Shown one piece after another: positions 36,901 through 44,145 of a stretch of DNA of 64,000 nt. The stretch lies in assembly GCF_000374065.1 (NCBI RefSeq), contig NZ_KB893312.1, forward strand, positions 148,399 to 212,398, given 5' to 3'. Position 1 is the stretch's first letter. The number at the start of each line of letters is the position of its first letter. This DNA is from Spirosoma luteum DSM 19990. GTDB taxonomy: Bacteria; Bacteroidota; Bacteroidia; Cytophagales; Spirosomataceae. The notes under the pieces are model-generated. The model had not been told where the DNA came from, searched no databases, and saw only the letters and a program-made list of their open reading frames with translations. The position numbers were made by a program, and so were the translations under genes.

Positions 36901-38022
36901 ATTTCAGTGACCAGTACAGGAGCCAGTGCCGACAGCCTGATCATCAACCGGCAGTACACCGGCCAGGGTATGATTACGAACATGCTCGTTGACTCGATGA
37001 GTACTCTGCCCGTCGGTGGTAAAGCCTATCTGACCTTCATCGTTCGGGTAGACGTGAAAAACGCTGATTCGCTGACGTTCTACAACACGGCGCTGGCCAC
37101 CGCCCTCACACTCGACGGTCAGGTTGTGGAGGATATGTCGACGGCGGGTACGAATGATGACCCGGACAACGATCTCGATCCGCGTAACAACAGCCAGCCA
37201 ACGCCTATTTCGTTGAATGGCCTCGCATCGTCGTCGTATCTTGGTCTGGCCATGTCGGTTCGGGATACCGCCCGCCAGGCTGACGGCAGTATGAACGTAA
37301 CGTATCAGTTGGTACTACAGGCTTTCGGACCGGATACACTGACGCATGTTAGCGTGAGCGATACACTCCTGAAGGTATTCAATGCCCAGACGGGTTCGAC
37401 CTTCTCGGTGGTCAACAGGCCGGTAATCATATCAACGGGCAGTACGCTGAAACTGAATCCAGACTTCAACGGTGGTTCTGACCCCGTACTGGTGCTGGGC
37501 GATAGTACCAGTACGCTGGCGGCCGGTAAAGCGGATACCCTCCTGATGGTGGTGAATGTGATAGCCGATGGTAGTACCACCACGTTCCTGAACTCTGCTT
37601 ATGGTAGGGCCAGAGCAAAATCAGGTCTGGTCACGGATATCTCAACGACCGGTTTGATTCCTGACCTCAACGGAAACGGAAACCCAACCGACTCGAACGA
37701 GCGCGAGGCCACGGTGCTGATTCTGCCACCGAACTATGCGTCGATATTCATTCCGGAAGGGTTCTCGCCAAACGGTGATGGTGTCAATGATCTGTTCGTG
37801 GTTCGGGGAACCACCGGCCTGAGCGTTAGCCTGGATGTATATAACCGCTGGGGCAATCTGGTTTACACGAATGCCAGCTACCAGAACGACTGGGATGGTA
37901 AGCCAAACACGGGTGTCATGCTCAGCTCGGATGCGAGTGGGGTGCCCGACGGAACGTACTACTACGTGATTAATTTGAGCGATGGACGCAAGTTTGTACG
38001 ATATATGACGATTAACCGCTAA
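27940..38022 (+). CDS. giant T9SS-secreted repeat adhesin
   Basis: A 3360-codon frame encoding a surface protein. A secretion signal (VTPVWAGTMSLFVLVLFCLAG..AQAQ) sits only at residues 205-230; starts at 27940 (GTG), 28390 (ATG) and 28573 (ATG) are possible. Then come a DUF11 domain (about 235-350), two SdrD B-like domains (455-575 and 575-695, almost identical), Ig-like domains, a DUF11 domain (about 1045-1165), about ten Cys-paired Ig-like modules of 80-90 residues (1165-2470), a third DUF11 domain (about 2485-2600), four longer DUF11-like modules (from 2607, 2775, 2932, 3102) and a CHU_C type B sorting domain (3268-3360: PEGFSPNGDGVND, YNRWGNLVY, DWDG). Secretion by T9SS and a role in adhesion or biofilm are inferred. 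Five bases separate it from a porP-like gene. Confidence 0.92.
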   Translation: MTYERFAGQNIFVFCGCYLLVLSLFQIKLQMEEISTVHTEHSEAVVDHIYPGGRHESDTNYPTITHIAVQAIHAVWGLIYGRLRLFQPIQSSLIATRTRLRSVQLTVGEEQSERHPTSYCQEPPDIPDPIPPACQLNSTKEARHFLTQRPMNEKFILESSLLLSTQPAQVHRSAGSVVVRTKPDTGGNLYQLLRSFVNVKCSRVTPVWAGTMSLFVLVLFCLAGTSAQAQTPGIINLSLYKHISTQSPAIGDVVTYTVVVANSPGSTTATNVSVKNELPAGGVSYLPASASVIHGSGTYATTGSATATVGTLVVPAIAPGDSAVLVFKATVLEQGVWFNTAEIIAADQTDTNSTPNNHSMTEDDYVSVCFSVPIIYYFGDEYTVMVPSGYDQIVWYRDNIPVSSSAISTSLAEVNNDLSLTIKSPGVYRFVTYRNGCPATNCCDIQVIQGPYSSLGDYVFVDANKNGIQDGGDSPLPGVPVVLLNSSNTAIASTTTSISGLYSFTGLTPGVPYSVSFMTPTGFVSTSAQIGNNDATDSDVNPATGQTRSVTLATGENNLNLDAGFYLPSVPTASLGDYVFVDANKNGIQDGGDSPLPGVTVVLLNGSNTAIASTTTSISGLYSFTGLTPGIPYSVSFVTPTGYMSTSAQIGGNDATDSDVNPATGLTRSVTLATGENNLNLDAGFYLQSTCPTDYSLVVSGDVATCIGGSAVLTASTSVPNAQIKWYLTSSGGVPFATVSSGASVTVSPANTTMYYAEVTTGACTSLRKSVAVVITAIDAPVISASTRNTCPATTVNLKTIQIQNSNPDLTYEWYTSQTRSQATLVTNLTAVGAGQYYVFAKGGSCYSTPAILTVQIVDCNCQNVAGVNVGPGQSVCAGDVVPLKAVLSGSATSVTWSTNGTGTFSNLNSLTTTYTATTSDIATGNVLLTATTNDPDGPGGVCQEATSSVIVRISKRPDAPVNVACDDTLVCQGSSTKLIAFAPGSRINWYDQAGNLLGTTQSGGKLVVTPSGPGAAVYYAEAFTDACVSTRSSVTVTVGSCQADLAVIKTIVTPGPYSIGQKVTYAITVSNNGPITATGVKVSELLPTSLTYVSSTPAGQYSPVTGMWTIGTLTNGSNQNLLVEATIVSGGSIRNTAIVSGLNNNPAKAQNDTSSVNISIVDCVVQAPTIICAITEICKGGTTTITAKGCSGGAVLWSNGQSGETIFVTPSSTTTYTAKCEIARCLSQPSNAIVVIVLDPKTPTITASSDNVCPGTSVTLTASGCAGGTIEWSDKAQTGASIVVTPYSKTTYTAQCRIAGCLSTPAVKTINITTDIPAPTIVCSTSVVCPGEAITLTVENCVGTPVWNSTTATTGSIIVTPTVGNNSYSVYCKNDACVSKSSDVYTINIVAPVIPKVTASADTVCAGGAVVLTAANCNGTVMWNVEGKTGPSITVYPTANISYYAQCKFRTCLSNPSAPVNIAVVSPSAPIVKVSKTLICSGDPVSLTATGCTGTVVWHGTDKVGASITIYPAQSLEYYATCKQGSCESDASNRVRVTVNTSPAPAPTVIASTTTICNGGLVSLTATGCEGGAIQWSDGQTGPVVSVTATPANREFYALCKPASGTTCGSGKSNVVTLNITSIPAPTIICSTSVVCSGESLVLTVENCQGTPYWSSIDSHATSLTVTPSATTTYTVYCQNGTCRSATSPEYTIIVAPVVAPTITVSATAVAPGGTITLSALGCAGEVIWSANDINGNNKGASIVVRPEGTQTYFAQCKFRTCLSPPSVPVVINPGDCAARAGRLLATNATVCGGSSSTVTVAATMNGGLVQPTGYSLAYVLVKGGVIQQTSPTPQFVVSSAAAEYTIHTLVYNANTADQNYLNLANVNLGVTTPADVLALIGTKCASLDVVGAKVTVHNIEPPVLSAGPSLTVCSGGTVSLTATGCANGTVTWSDGTVGATYAKPVFSNLNLTAICTVDGCASKPSAIVQVTLGTPPVPIIVSDKSSICLGEPISLTATGCVGGTYIWSDGKTIGNTLTISPTADVTYRVKCKLGDCEGDQSAAITIKVGAPATPTVSILGGNSSTTVCFGAPVTLVAEGCSPNSYVTWSNNQVGNSITVSLASSATFTAQCCNSNLCKSAPSGVLSVTVLPKVPQPTVKDITNTCPMLTADLAKAVSSNPATAGGMFAYFTDATLSDASKVTDPAHVGSGTFYVVEKTASGCVSLPLMIHVQITTCSEQTPCDAANPATASAGADASVCAAKTYQLSGAMGGAGKTAHWTTSGNGTFDNSFALNAIYTASAEDVLSGKVTLTLSVSTNNAACPVAKDDMLLTIDGIKSIPTIVMVGATKLCYGDSVILRAPAGAAGYKWSDNETTQTIVVKRSGVYSVQLLDGKGCSSVKSDNVTVQVSDPIPTPLVRNLRNTCPEKIVDLTKALSSTTPGSSYIYRICECTTSNIVIRPDSVCEGNYWVVEKNAAGCLSAPAKVVVSVFNCAADTMDTDVQITKLASTAFVKNGAPVTYTITVSNAGPHTAKNIDVRDVLPKGLSLLTPSTADYTVSGGVITKRIDSLKAGQSKQIVFSGRITEKKQAIVNMAEITYLDNKDTNLANNKSSVTVTDTSTRQPSLIGIAKAVLGRPTAVGDSLIRVSYKFVVTNFGEDTLKHIQATDDLAYSFSPNTVTGTKLTLSNSGSSLKLNPAFTGTGSNANLLDTMSRLAPGRSEMFVLDVTVRRNLGDTTKSFNNFASASALNSFTTVSDISVAGGDSDPDNDGDPTNNTSAASFTLGASQPQGPSIGLALAVVRIQQQPDSSYNITYKATIKNFGDVALNGVVLTDSLINAFTAPASYTVVGAPTVGAGSTLVVNTGFNGNSQPNMLTPASSLAVGAQDTVLITVNVKTAGNNGPFYSSATVTAHTPDSSQVVKDISNSGLDPAPAGSVSTTVRFDLPKALLGVAKSVGLPTLVDVGVYDIPYTIGLFNLGTVPLKKVQVVDKLSETFGHGALIVSSQISVTSTGASADSLIINRQYTGQGMITNMLVDSMSTLPVGGKAYLTFIVRVDVKNADSLTFYNTALATALTLDGQVVEDMSTAGTNDDPDNDLDPRNNSQPTPISLNGLASSSYLGLAMSVRDTARQADGSMNVTYQLVLQAFGPDTLTHVSVSDTLLKVFNAQTGSTFSVVNRPVIISTGSTLKLNPDFNGGSDPVLVLGDSTSTLAAGKADTLLMVVNVIADGSTTTFLNSAYGRARAKSGLVTDISTTGLIPDLNGNGNPTDSNEREATVLILPPNYASIFIPEGFSPNGDGVNDLFVVRGTTGLSVSLDVYNRWGNLVYTNASYQNDWDGKPNTGVMLSSDASGVPDGTYYYVINLSDGRKFVRYMTINR
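29302..30000 (+). repeat. tandem 360-bp repeat encoding SdrD B-like domains
   Basis: Two units with a period of exactly 360 bp (120 codons): 29302-29661 and 29662-30000. Runs of over 70 bases are almost identical, beginning at LGDYVFVDANKNGIQDGGDS in each. The Asp-rich segments are typical of calcium-binding Sdr B domains. Confidence 0.9.
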
Positions 38023-38027
38023 TACCG

Positions 38028-39002
38028 ATGTCAACTAATTTTTCAACCAAACATTGGGCAGGTATGCTGCTACTGATCCTGGGGTTCAGTAGCAGCCAGG
38101 TCCGGGCACAGCAGGACAAAATGTTCTCGCAGTACATGTTCAACATGATGGCCCTCAACCCGGCCTACGCCGGTAGCCGCGATGTGCTGAGCATGTCGGC
38201 GCTCTACCGAAACCAGTGGACTGGCCTGCCGGGAGCACCCCAAACGGCCACCTTCACGGCTGATATGCCCCTCAACAACGAACGGGTTGGTGTCGGTATA
38301 CAACTGTACGGCGACAAAATCGGTGTGTTGCAGGAAGCAGGAGGGTTTGCCTCCTATGCTTTCCGCATTAAAGTAGGGGCCAGGTCAACGCTGGCGTTGG
38401 GTTTGCAGGCGGGTGCTTCGAGCTACCAGCTCAACCTGACAGAGGTAAGAACGTCGCCCGATGGGCAGATTGATCCGGCGTTTGCCAGCAACATTTCCAA
38501 GATACTCCCCAATTTTGGCACGGGTATCTACCTAAGTAACGACCGGTCGTACCTGAGTTTGTCGGTGCCGCGCCTGGTCAAAAACAAGCTTAGTGAGTAC
38601 AATGTCGGCAATTACCGGTCCGTACAGGCTCGGCAGGCATATCTGGCGGCTGGGTTTGTTGTCGGTATTACACCCGGTATCAAGATGAAGCCGTCCATGC
38701 TGATCAAGTATGCCGACGGTGCTCCGCTTGGTTTCGACGGTAACATCAACTTCTGGTTTGCCGACCGTATTGCCATTGGGGCATCCATTCGCCGGAATCA
38801 GTTTTCGTCTTGGTCCAAGTACACGACCGATGCTGTTGTGGGCATGCTGGAAATCCAGTTGAACGACCAGTTTCGATTTGGGTACGCCTACGACCATACG
38901 ATGAACAATTTACAGAGTGTGGCTCCAAGTTCGCATGAAATCATGATTCGGTATGAATTCGGCTTCGGCAAGAACCGCATCCTGACACCGCGTTATTTTT
39001 AG
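38028..39002 (+). CDS. PorP/SprF family T9SS outer-membrane protein
   Basis: A 324-residue exported beta-barrel protein of the PorP/SprF family. Signal peptide ends at SQVRAQ; the mature start QDKMFSQYMFNMMALNPAYAGSRD is diagnostic. The rest is amphipathic strands ending EIMIRYEFGF. PorP/SprF proteins are needed for export or surface attachment of particular T9SS cargo, and members next to a large CHU_C protein usually serve that protein (SprF/SprB in Flavobacterium johnsoniae). The 5-bp spacing to the giant gene supports that pairing. The exact orthology (porP or sprF) cannot be settled. Confidence 0.93.
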   Translation: MSTNFSTKHWAGMLLLILGFSSSQVRAQQDKMFSQYMFNMMALNPAYAGSRDVLSMSALYRNQWTGLPGAPQTATFTADMPLNNERVGVGIQLYGDKIGVLQEAGGFASYAFRIKVGARSTLALGLQAGASSYQLNLTEVRTSPDGQIDPAFASNISKILPNFGTGIYLSNDRSYLSLSVPRLVKNKLSEYNVGNYRSVQARQAYLAAGFVVGITPGIKMKPSMLIKYADGAPLGFDGNINFWFADRIAIGASIRRNQFSSWSKYTTDAVVGMLEIQLNDQFRFGYAYDHTMNNLQSVAPSSHEIMIRYEFGFGKNRILTPRYF

Positions 39003-39017
39003 TTTTGGATGATTGAG

Positions 39018-39063
39018 TGATTGAATAGCAAACACAGGATGGTTTGCGGCAGCTATTCAATCA
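39018..39063 (+). terminator. hairpin between porP-like and porE-like genes
   Basis: TGATTGAATAGC (39018-39029) pairs perfectly with 39052-39063; inside the loop GCAAAC/GTTTGC can form a smaller stem. The outer flanks repeat the same words with mismatches (GATTGAGTGATTG / CATTCAGTCACTTAATC). Confidence 0.6.
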
Positions 39064-39185
39064 TTCAGTCACTTAATCAAAACTAATTCCGGCCCAGTAT
39101 TTGCTTAATGAAAGGTGCATCCTCCTGATTCGTTAGAGAGGGTACACCTTTTTGCTGTAGTGCCGGTCATCAATTCCCATCTCAT

Positions 39186-41522
39186 ATGAAAAACGTTTTT
39201 GCTATTGTCGTACTGACCTGGCTGCTGGTTGGCCCGGCGCTGGCTCAGTCGCTGGTGAAACAGGCTGACCGTCAGTTTACTGAGCTGGCTTACGCGCAGG
39301 CTATTGAATTATATGAAAAAGCGCTGACTGCCCCAACACCCATATCGGAAGACGAAAAACGGGATGCGCGGGCTAGGCTGGGGTATAGCTACCAGCAAAT
39401 GCGTGATATGCCCAATGCCGAGCGTATTTACCATGACCTGGTAACGGCTGGCAACCTGCCCCCCGATTACACCCGGTATTACCTGTTGTACGCGCAGGCC
39501 CTCGCCAGCAACGGTAAATACCGCGAAGCCCAGGCTGCTTATGAGAAGTATGATGCCATACCGGCGGGTACCCAGAAAACAACATCATTCACCAAGATTT
39601 ACAGTGATATCAGTACGCTGACCAGTAACGTCGGTAACTATAAAGTTAATTATCTGAGCATGAATACCCGGCGGGCCGAGTTTAGTCCGATGTTGTATAA
39701 AGATGGGCTGGTATTTGTAGCGGAAGGACATAAAGGTGGTCTGAAGGGACTGTTTGCCAGTAACAACTCGCACTACCTGGACCTCTATTATCTGCCCGAC
39801 CTCAAAACCGCAGCGAATTCACGCTCTGCCCGACGGGACAGAGTTCAATTGCTCCAGGTACTGGGCAGGGATGAGTACACTGCCCCCACGCCCAACGATA
39901 CCAAAACGATTGGTTATTACGGTGGCCCCAACCTGAACATAGGCTATGGCGACCATCCCATCAGTGAATCGGACCGGTTTGGCCGCACCCTGAACACAAA
40001 ATACCACGAAGGCCCGGCTACGTTTACCAAAGATGGGTCGAGGGTGATATTCACGCGAAACAATTACAATGAAAGACAATATCGGGAAAGTACCGATGGC
40101 GTGAATAAGCTCAAGCTGTACACCGCTGTCCAGGTGAACGGTATCTGGAGCAAAGCGGAGGAGTTACCCTTCAACAGCGACGAATACTCGACCGGCCACC
40201 CAACGCTCTCTAAAGACGACCAGCGGCTTTACTTCTCCTCCGACCGGCCCGGCGGGTTTGGTGGTACCGATATCTACATGTCTACCTGGGAAAAAGGGAA
40301 ATGGGGAGCGCCAGCCAACCTGGGGCCGGAGGTCAATACGAAGGGGAATGAACTATTTCCATTCGTGGATGAGCGCGGCAATATTTACTTTTCGTCCGAT
40401 GGGCGACCCGGCCTGGGTGACCTGGATATATACTACACTACCCTCACGCCCGACGGTAAGCAGGGGCAGGTAACCCGTAACCTGGGTGAACCACTCAATT
40501 CGGCTAAAGATGATTTTGGTATTGTAACCGATGCCGACCGGATGAGCGGCTATTTCAGTAGCAACCGCAAACGGGGTGGCGCCGACGACGATGTGTACCA
40601 CTTCACCCGCGAGGGGTCATTGTATCCCTGCCGTGAATTAACGGTACGTATTATTGATGCGGAGTCTAAACTGCCACTTCCCAACACAGCCCTAGCGCTG
40701 GATAACGCAATTAACGACCAGCAGAAAAAACTCCAGACAGATACGACCGGGATTGCCCGGATTTGTCTGGATGTGGAGAGTGATTTCAAATTCCTGGTGA
40801 GTCGGGAGGGGTATGACGATAGCAAAGTTGGATTTTCGACCCGGAATCTGCTTGACGATAAACCCTCTCAGTTGGAAATTATTCTCTCAAAACCCAAAGC
40901 ACCGGTCATCTCGACACTGCGCGGGCGCGTAACCACCCAATCGGGTAAAGACCCTATTGCGGGGGTAAAAGTGCTGCTGGTGAGTGAATGCGACGGTACA
41001 TCGGAAGAAGCCACGACCGACGTTGATGGCTATTATGAGTTTGTCATTAAGCCCGGCTGCGATTATTCAATTGAGGCCATGAAGGATAAAATGGGCACTA
41101 CAGGCAGCCGGATTGCTAAAGATGGCAGCGGAACCGGCAATATTACCATGTTCAAAAAAGGGGACATCGTTAAAATCGAAAATATTTATTACGATGTCAA
41201 CAAAGCAGACATTCGCCCGGATGCCGCTGCTGAACTGAATAAGGTAGTGGAGTTGATGAAGAAGTACCCGACCATGATTATCGAGATGCGGTCCCATACC
41301 GATAGTCGGGCAACGTCCAGCTACAACAGTATGCTATCCGGCAAACGGGCCAAGGCAGCAGTAGCCTATTTGAAGTCGAATGGAATTGCCAGTAAACGAA
41401 TGATTGCCAAAGGGTATGGAGAAAATGACCTGCTCAATAAATGTAAGGATGGGGTCGATTGCCCGGAGGAGGAGCACCAGCAAAATCGCCGGACGGAGAT
41501 CAAAATAATAAAGTTGAACTGA
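39186..41522 (+). CDS. PorE-type TPR/PD40/OmpA protein
   Basis: A 778-residue exported protein. After signal peptide MKNVFAIVVLTWLLVGPALAQ the order is: TPR-like helices (about 22-140), a beta-propeller of PD40 blades (about 160-480, with LYFSSDRPGGFGGTDIYMS and IYFSSDGRPGLGDLDIYY), a carboxypeptidase-regulatory-like domain (about 575-650: LRGRVTTQSGKDPIAGVKVLL), and an OmpA-like peptidoglycan-binding domain (about 660-778: IYYDVNKADIRPDAAAEL, RSHTDSRA, NRRTEIKI). This is the domain order reported for PorE of Porphyromonas gingivalis, which ties the T9SS ring to peptidoglycan. It lies between two PorP/SprF genes, so it is probably the anchor of this secretion/attachment module. Confidence 0.92.
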   Translation: MKNVFAIVVLTWLLVGPALAQSLVKQADRQFTELAYAQAIELYEKALTAPTPISEDEKRDARARLGYSYQQMRDMPNAERIYHDLVTAGNLPPDYTRYYLLYAQALASNGKYREAQAAYEKYDAIPAGTQKTTSFTKIYSDISTLTSNVGNYKVNYLSMNTRRAEFSPMLYKDGLVFVAEGHKGGLKGLFASNNSHYLDLYYLPDLKTAANSRSARRDRVQLLQVLGRDEYTAPTPNDTKTIGYYGGPNLNIGYGDHPISESDRFGRTLNTKYHEGPATFTKDGSRVIFTRNNYNERQYRESTDGVNKLKLYTAVQVNGIWSKAEELPFNSDEYSTGHPTLSKDDQRLYFSSDRPGGFGGTDIYMSTWEKGKWGAPANLGPEVNTKGNELFPFVDERGNIYFSSDGRPGLGDLDIYYTTLTPDGKQGQVTRNLGEPLNSAKDDFGIVTDADRMSGYFSSNRKRGGADDDVYHFTREGSLYPCRELTVRIIDAESKLPLPNTALALDNAINDQQKKLQTDTTGIARICLDVESDFKFLVSREGYDDSKVGFSTRNLLDDKPSQLEIILSKPKAPVISTLRGRVTTQSGKDPIAGVKVLLVSECDGTSEEATTDVDGYYEFVIKPGCDYSIEAMKDKMGTTGSRIAKDGSGTGNITMFKKGDIVKIENIYYDVNKADIRPDAAAELNKVVELMKKYPTMIIEMRSHTDSRATSSYNSMLSGKRAKAAVAYLKSNGIASKRMIAKGYGENDLLNKCKDGVDCPEEEHQQNRRTEIKIIKLN

Positions 41523-41556
41523 CCCGTCTGGAACAACTTCCTTCAACTAGTTTCTG

Positions 41557-41601
41557 AAATGCCAGCTGTACCACCGGGCCATTCCGGTATAGCTGGCATT
41601 T
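41557..41601 (+). terminator. terminator after the PorE-type gene
   Basis: AAATGCCAGCTGTACC / GGTATAGCTGGCATTT, a 16-bp stem with one G-T pair, followed by TAGGTTTTA. An inner ACCGG/CCGGT pair competes with the tip. It argues for a start of the next gene at 41652, not at the ATG inside this hairpin. Confidence 0.8.
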
Positions 41602-41651
41602 TAGGTTTTACCGCCAAAACCCTGCAACTTGTTGGTTATTTCCTTACTAGT

Positions 41652-42569
41652 ATGCGCTTTGCTTTTCTCATCGTTACTACGCTCCTGCTGACGGGCGGTT
41701 TTCTTTTGCTCTCGGGGTCATCCGGTTATGCGCAGAAAGAAGTTCTATACTCCCAGTATCTCCAGAACCCACTCAGCATCAACCCGGCCTATGCGGGTAG
41801 CCGAGAGTCGTTTCATCTGACTGCCCTTCTACGCCGAAAGTGGATTAGCGTGCGCTATGCCCCCATTACGCAGAGCGTATCGGCCGATGGAGCCATTGCA
41901 AACGGGCGTATTGGGCTGGGTTTTCAGGCCCTCAATGATCGAATGGGCGTCTTTACCGCCACGGGCGTGTACGGGAATGTAGCCTACCGGTTCAACCTGC
42001 CCGCCCTGGCCAAACTGGCCATTGGTGTGCAGGGGGGCGTTAGCGTCGTGCCGCTTTATGATGTTACGGCAGCCGCGAGTATTAACCGGGCAATAGCCAG
42101 TTTTGGCGTTGGTCTTTACTATCGGTCGGATCGTTTTTTCGGGGGTATCTCCGCCCCCGAACTCAGTGGGCAGGTAACGGATTTAACAGGCCGATATAGC
42201 TACAAAAGTGTTCGGCCGGTTATGATTCAGGCGGGAATGCCGGTTACCATCAACGAAAATACGGTACTGATTCCATCGGTACTGCTCTCGAAAATAGCCG
42301 ACCGTCCAGTTGGTTTTGATATCAATCTGCGGGCCTGGTTCAACGAAGAAATTGGGTTGGGATTATCGTACCGGCAAAATAGCCCCGGCCTGATTTCAAC
42401 AAACTATGTGCAGGCGTTTGCCGAATACCAGTTGACCAAAGCAATTCGGCTGGGCTATATCTTCAATTCCCAAACTCCCGAAAGCCCCAACGCCATGCAG
42501 TACGACCAGAAGGCGGTACACGAAATCATGCTCCGTTTTGCGCCTAATGTTCTGTCGTTTACTTATTAA
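41652..42569 (+). CDS. second PorP/SprF family protein
   Basis: A 305-residue exported beta-barrel protein, paralogous to the one at 38028. Signal peptide MRFAFLIVTTLLLTGGF.. ends at GYAQ, then KEVLYSQYLQNPLSINPAYAGSRESF, the PorP/SprF signature. The ATG at 41652 is used because the upstream frame starts in a terminator hairpin. The two paralogues flank the PorE-type gene and have clearly diverged, so they are not a recent duplication. It may serve another cargo or a second step of attachment. Confidence 0.92.
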   Translation: MRFAFLIVTTLLLTGGFLLLSGSSGYAQKEVLYSQYLQNPLSINPAYAGSRESFHLTALLRRKWISVRYAPITQSVSADGAIANGRIGLGFQALNDRMGVFTATGVYGNVAYRFNLPALAKLAIGVQGGVSVVPLYDVTAAASINRAIASFGVGLYYRSDRFFGGISAPELSGQVTDLTGRYSYKSVRPVMIQAGMPVTINENTVLIPSVLLSKIADRPVGFDINLRAWFNEEIGLGLSYRQNSPGLISTNYVQAFAEYQLTKAIRLGYIFNSQTPESPNAMQYDQKAVHEIMLRFAPNVLSFTY

Positions 42570-42640
42570 ATTCATGTGCCTACCGCGCCTAAATTTTTTT
42601 TGGTAAATTAGACCCCACAAAACCGTAACAAGACGCCCCA

Positions 42641-43753
42641 TTGAAACCTGACAACGAAATTTTTGGGGCTGACCTGTTGCGCTACCTGTCGGCCAACACC
42701 CCTATGCCCAGCCAAGCAATCATTCAGAATTTGTATATCCCCAGCGACCTTGACCGGGAATTTCCACTAGCTCCGCACTTCGTGCAGGCTTTTGGCAGTT
42801 ATCCCAATTACCTTCACTTCAACGACGATTTTAAAATGTCCGCCCAGCAGTTGCTGGATAGCCGGGGGTTTACTTTAATCAATCACTCCGCCCGCGTTAC
42901 CGACCAGGGTTGGCACATGATCGAGCGGATCTATCAGCATAATGATGGCGTCGTGTTAAAGGCGGAGTTTGTTGGCGACCGCTTTTTTCGGTTGTACGGC
43001 TACTACCGGGACGAGGTATCGGCCCGGCTATTGCTCGACGGCTTTCAGGAGCATAAATACGTGCATGAGGATAACCAAACGCACATTTATCTAATTCAGG
43101 CCGGGTTGGGTGGGCTTCATACGGAGCGCGTAGAGATTTTACCGCCCAATATTGACCTGGAACTTCATTACAATGACGATTTCCCGGCTGTTCATGAACG
43201 ATTAGTGGGTTTGCTGGCTCAGCCCAAAAGCAAGGGCCTTATTCTGCTCCACGGCGAACCCGGAACCGGTAAAACGACCTATATCAAGCACCTCAGTTCG
43301 CTGGTCAAGAAGGATATGCTGATTTTGCCGCCTTACATGACCAATTACCTGACTTCGCCCGAAATCATTCCCTTTCTGCTGGACAATAAGGAGTCGGTAT
43401 TAATTATTGAAGACGCGGAGCGAATCCTGCAATCGCGCGAAGCGGGGGGGGATACCAACAGTGTGTCGAATATCCTGAACCTGACGGATGGCCTGCTGGC
43501 CGACTGCATGCACATTCAGGTGATTGCAACGTTCAACGCGAGTAAGCACTTGCTGGATAAAGCGCTACTCCGGAAAGGCCGCCTGATGGTGGATTATGCC
43601 TTTGGGAAATTATCGCCAGCCAAAGCCAACAACCTGCTCAGTCACCTCGGTATGGAGTACCGCACCGACCAGCCCATGACCCTGGCTGATATCTTCAACT
43701 TCGACGAGCAAACCGTTTCGGGCGAGCGGCAGGAAGTAAAGATGGGGTTTTAG
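42641..43753 (+). CDS. AAA ATPase, BCS1/CDC48-like core, unknown N-domain
   Basis: A 370-residue cytosolic protein. The start is TTG at 42641, since no ATG is near. The N-terminal 185 residues are a domain I do not recognise, rich in aromatic residues (FGSYPNYLHFNDDF, FFRLYGYYRDEV). The C-terminal half is an AAA module with Walker A GEPGTGKT at 205-212, Walker B LIIEDAE at 254-260, sensor-1 VIATFNAS and an arginine-finger-like LLRKGRL. The sequence NLTDGLLADCMHIQV is shared with BCS1-like AAA proteins. Its stop overlaps the stop of the convergent PIN gene by four bases. The function is not known. Confidence 0.85.
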   Translation: MKPDNEIFGADLLRYLSANTPMPSQAIIQNLYIPSDLDREFPLAPHFVQAFGSYPNYLHFNDDFKMSAQQLLDSRGFTLINHSARVTDQGWHMIERIYQHNDGVVLKAEFVGDRFFRLYGYYRDEVSARLLLDGFQEHKYVHEDNQTHIYLIQAGLGGLHTERVEILPPNIDLELHYNDDFPAVHERLVGLLAQPKSKGLILLHGEPGTGKTTYIKHLSSLVKKDMLILPPYMTNYLTSPEIIPFLLDNKESVLIIEDAERILQSREAGGDTNSVSNILNLTDGLLADCMHIQVIATFNASKHLLDKALLRKGRLMVDYAFGKLSPAKANNLLSHLGMEYRTDQPMTLADIFNFDEQTVSGERQEVKMGF

Positions 43754-44145
43754 AATATTCGCTTTACAGGTTTATCCCTTAAGTAATCATCAAAAACTGT
43801 ATCGCTACTTATCAGGTTCATCTCTTCAATGATGGCTTGGGAAATTATCATTCGGTCGAAGGGATCTTTGTGGTAAAATGGGAGTTTATTCTGCCCGACA
43901 GTATGCATGAAATTGATGGGTAGAATAACCATTTCATTGCTTGTTACATCATCAATCACCGTTGCATAGCTGCCTTTTATCGTCAATTTTCCTAGGGCAG
44001 TTTTGATTGAAATTTCCCACAGGCTAGCGATACTGACGAATATTTCATTCTCTGAATCTTCAATTCTCCTCCGTGCTTCTTCACTCAATTCAACTGAGCC
44101 GCTGATAAACCAGAGAAATATCTGCGTATCAATGAGGTAGTTCAC
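43750..44145 (-). CDS. PIN-domain toxin, VapC-like
   Basis: A 131-residue PIN-domain protein, predicted ribonuclease toxin of a type II toxin-antitoxin pair. Active-site acids can be placed as Asp6 (LIDTQIF), Glu44 (LWEISIK), Asp97 (DPFDRM) and Asp115 (SSDTVF). The sequence belongs to the COG3744-like group paired with DUF2281 antitoxins. It overlaps the antitoxin gene by one base, so translation may be coupled. The A+T content is visibly higher than in flanking genes, which suggests transfer. Confidence 0.9.
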   Translation of the reverse strand: MNYLIDTQIFLWFISGSVELSEEARRRIEDSENEIFVSIASLWEISIKTALGKLTIKGSYATVIDDVTSNEMVILPINFMHTVGQNKLPFYHKDPFDRMIISQAIIEEMNLISSDTVFDDYLRDKPVKRIF

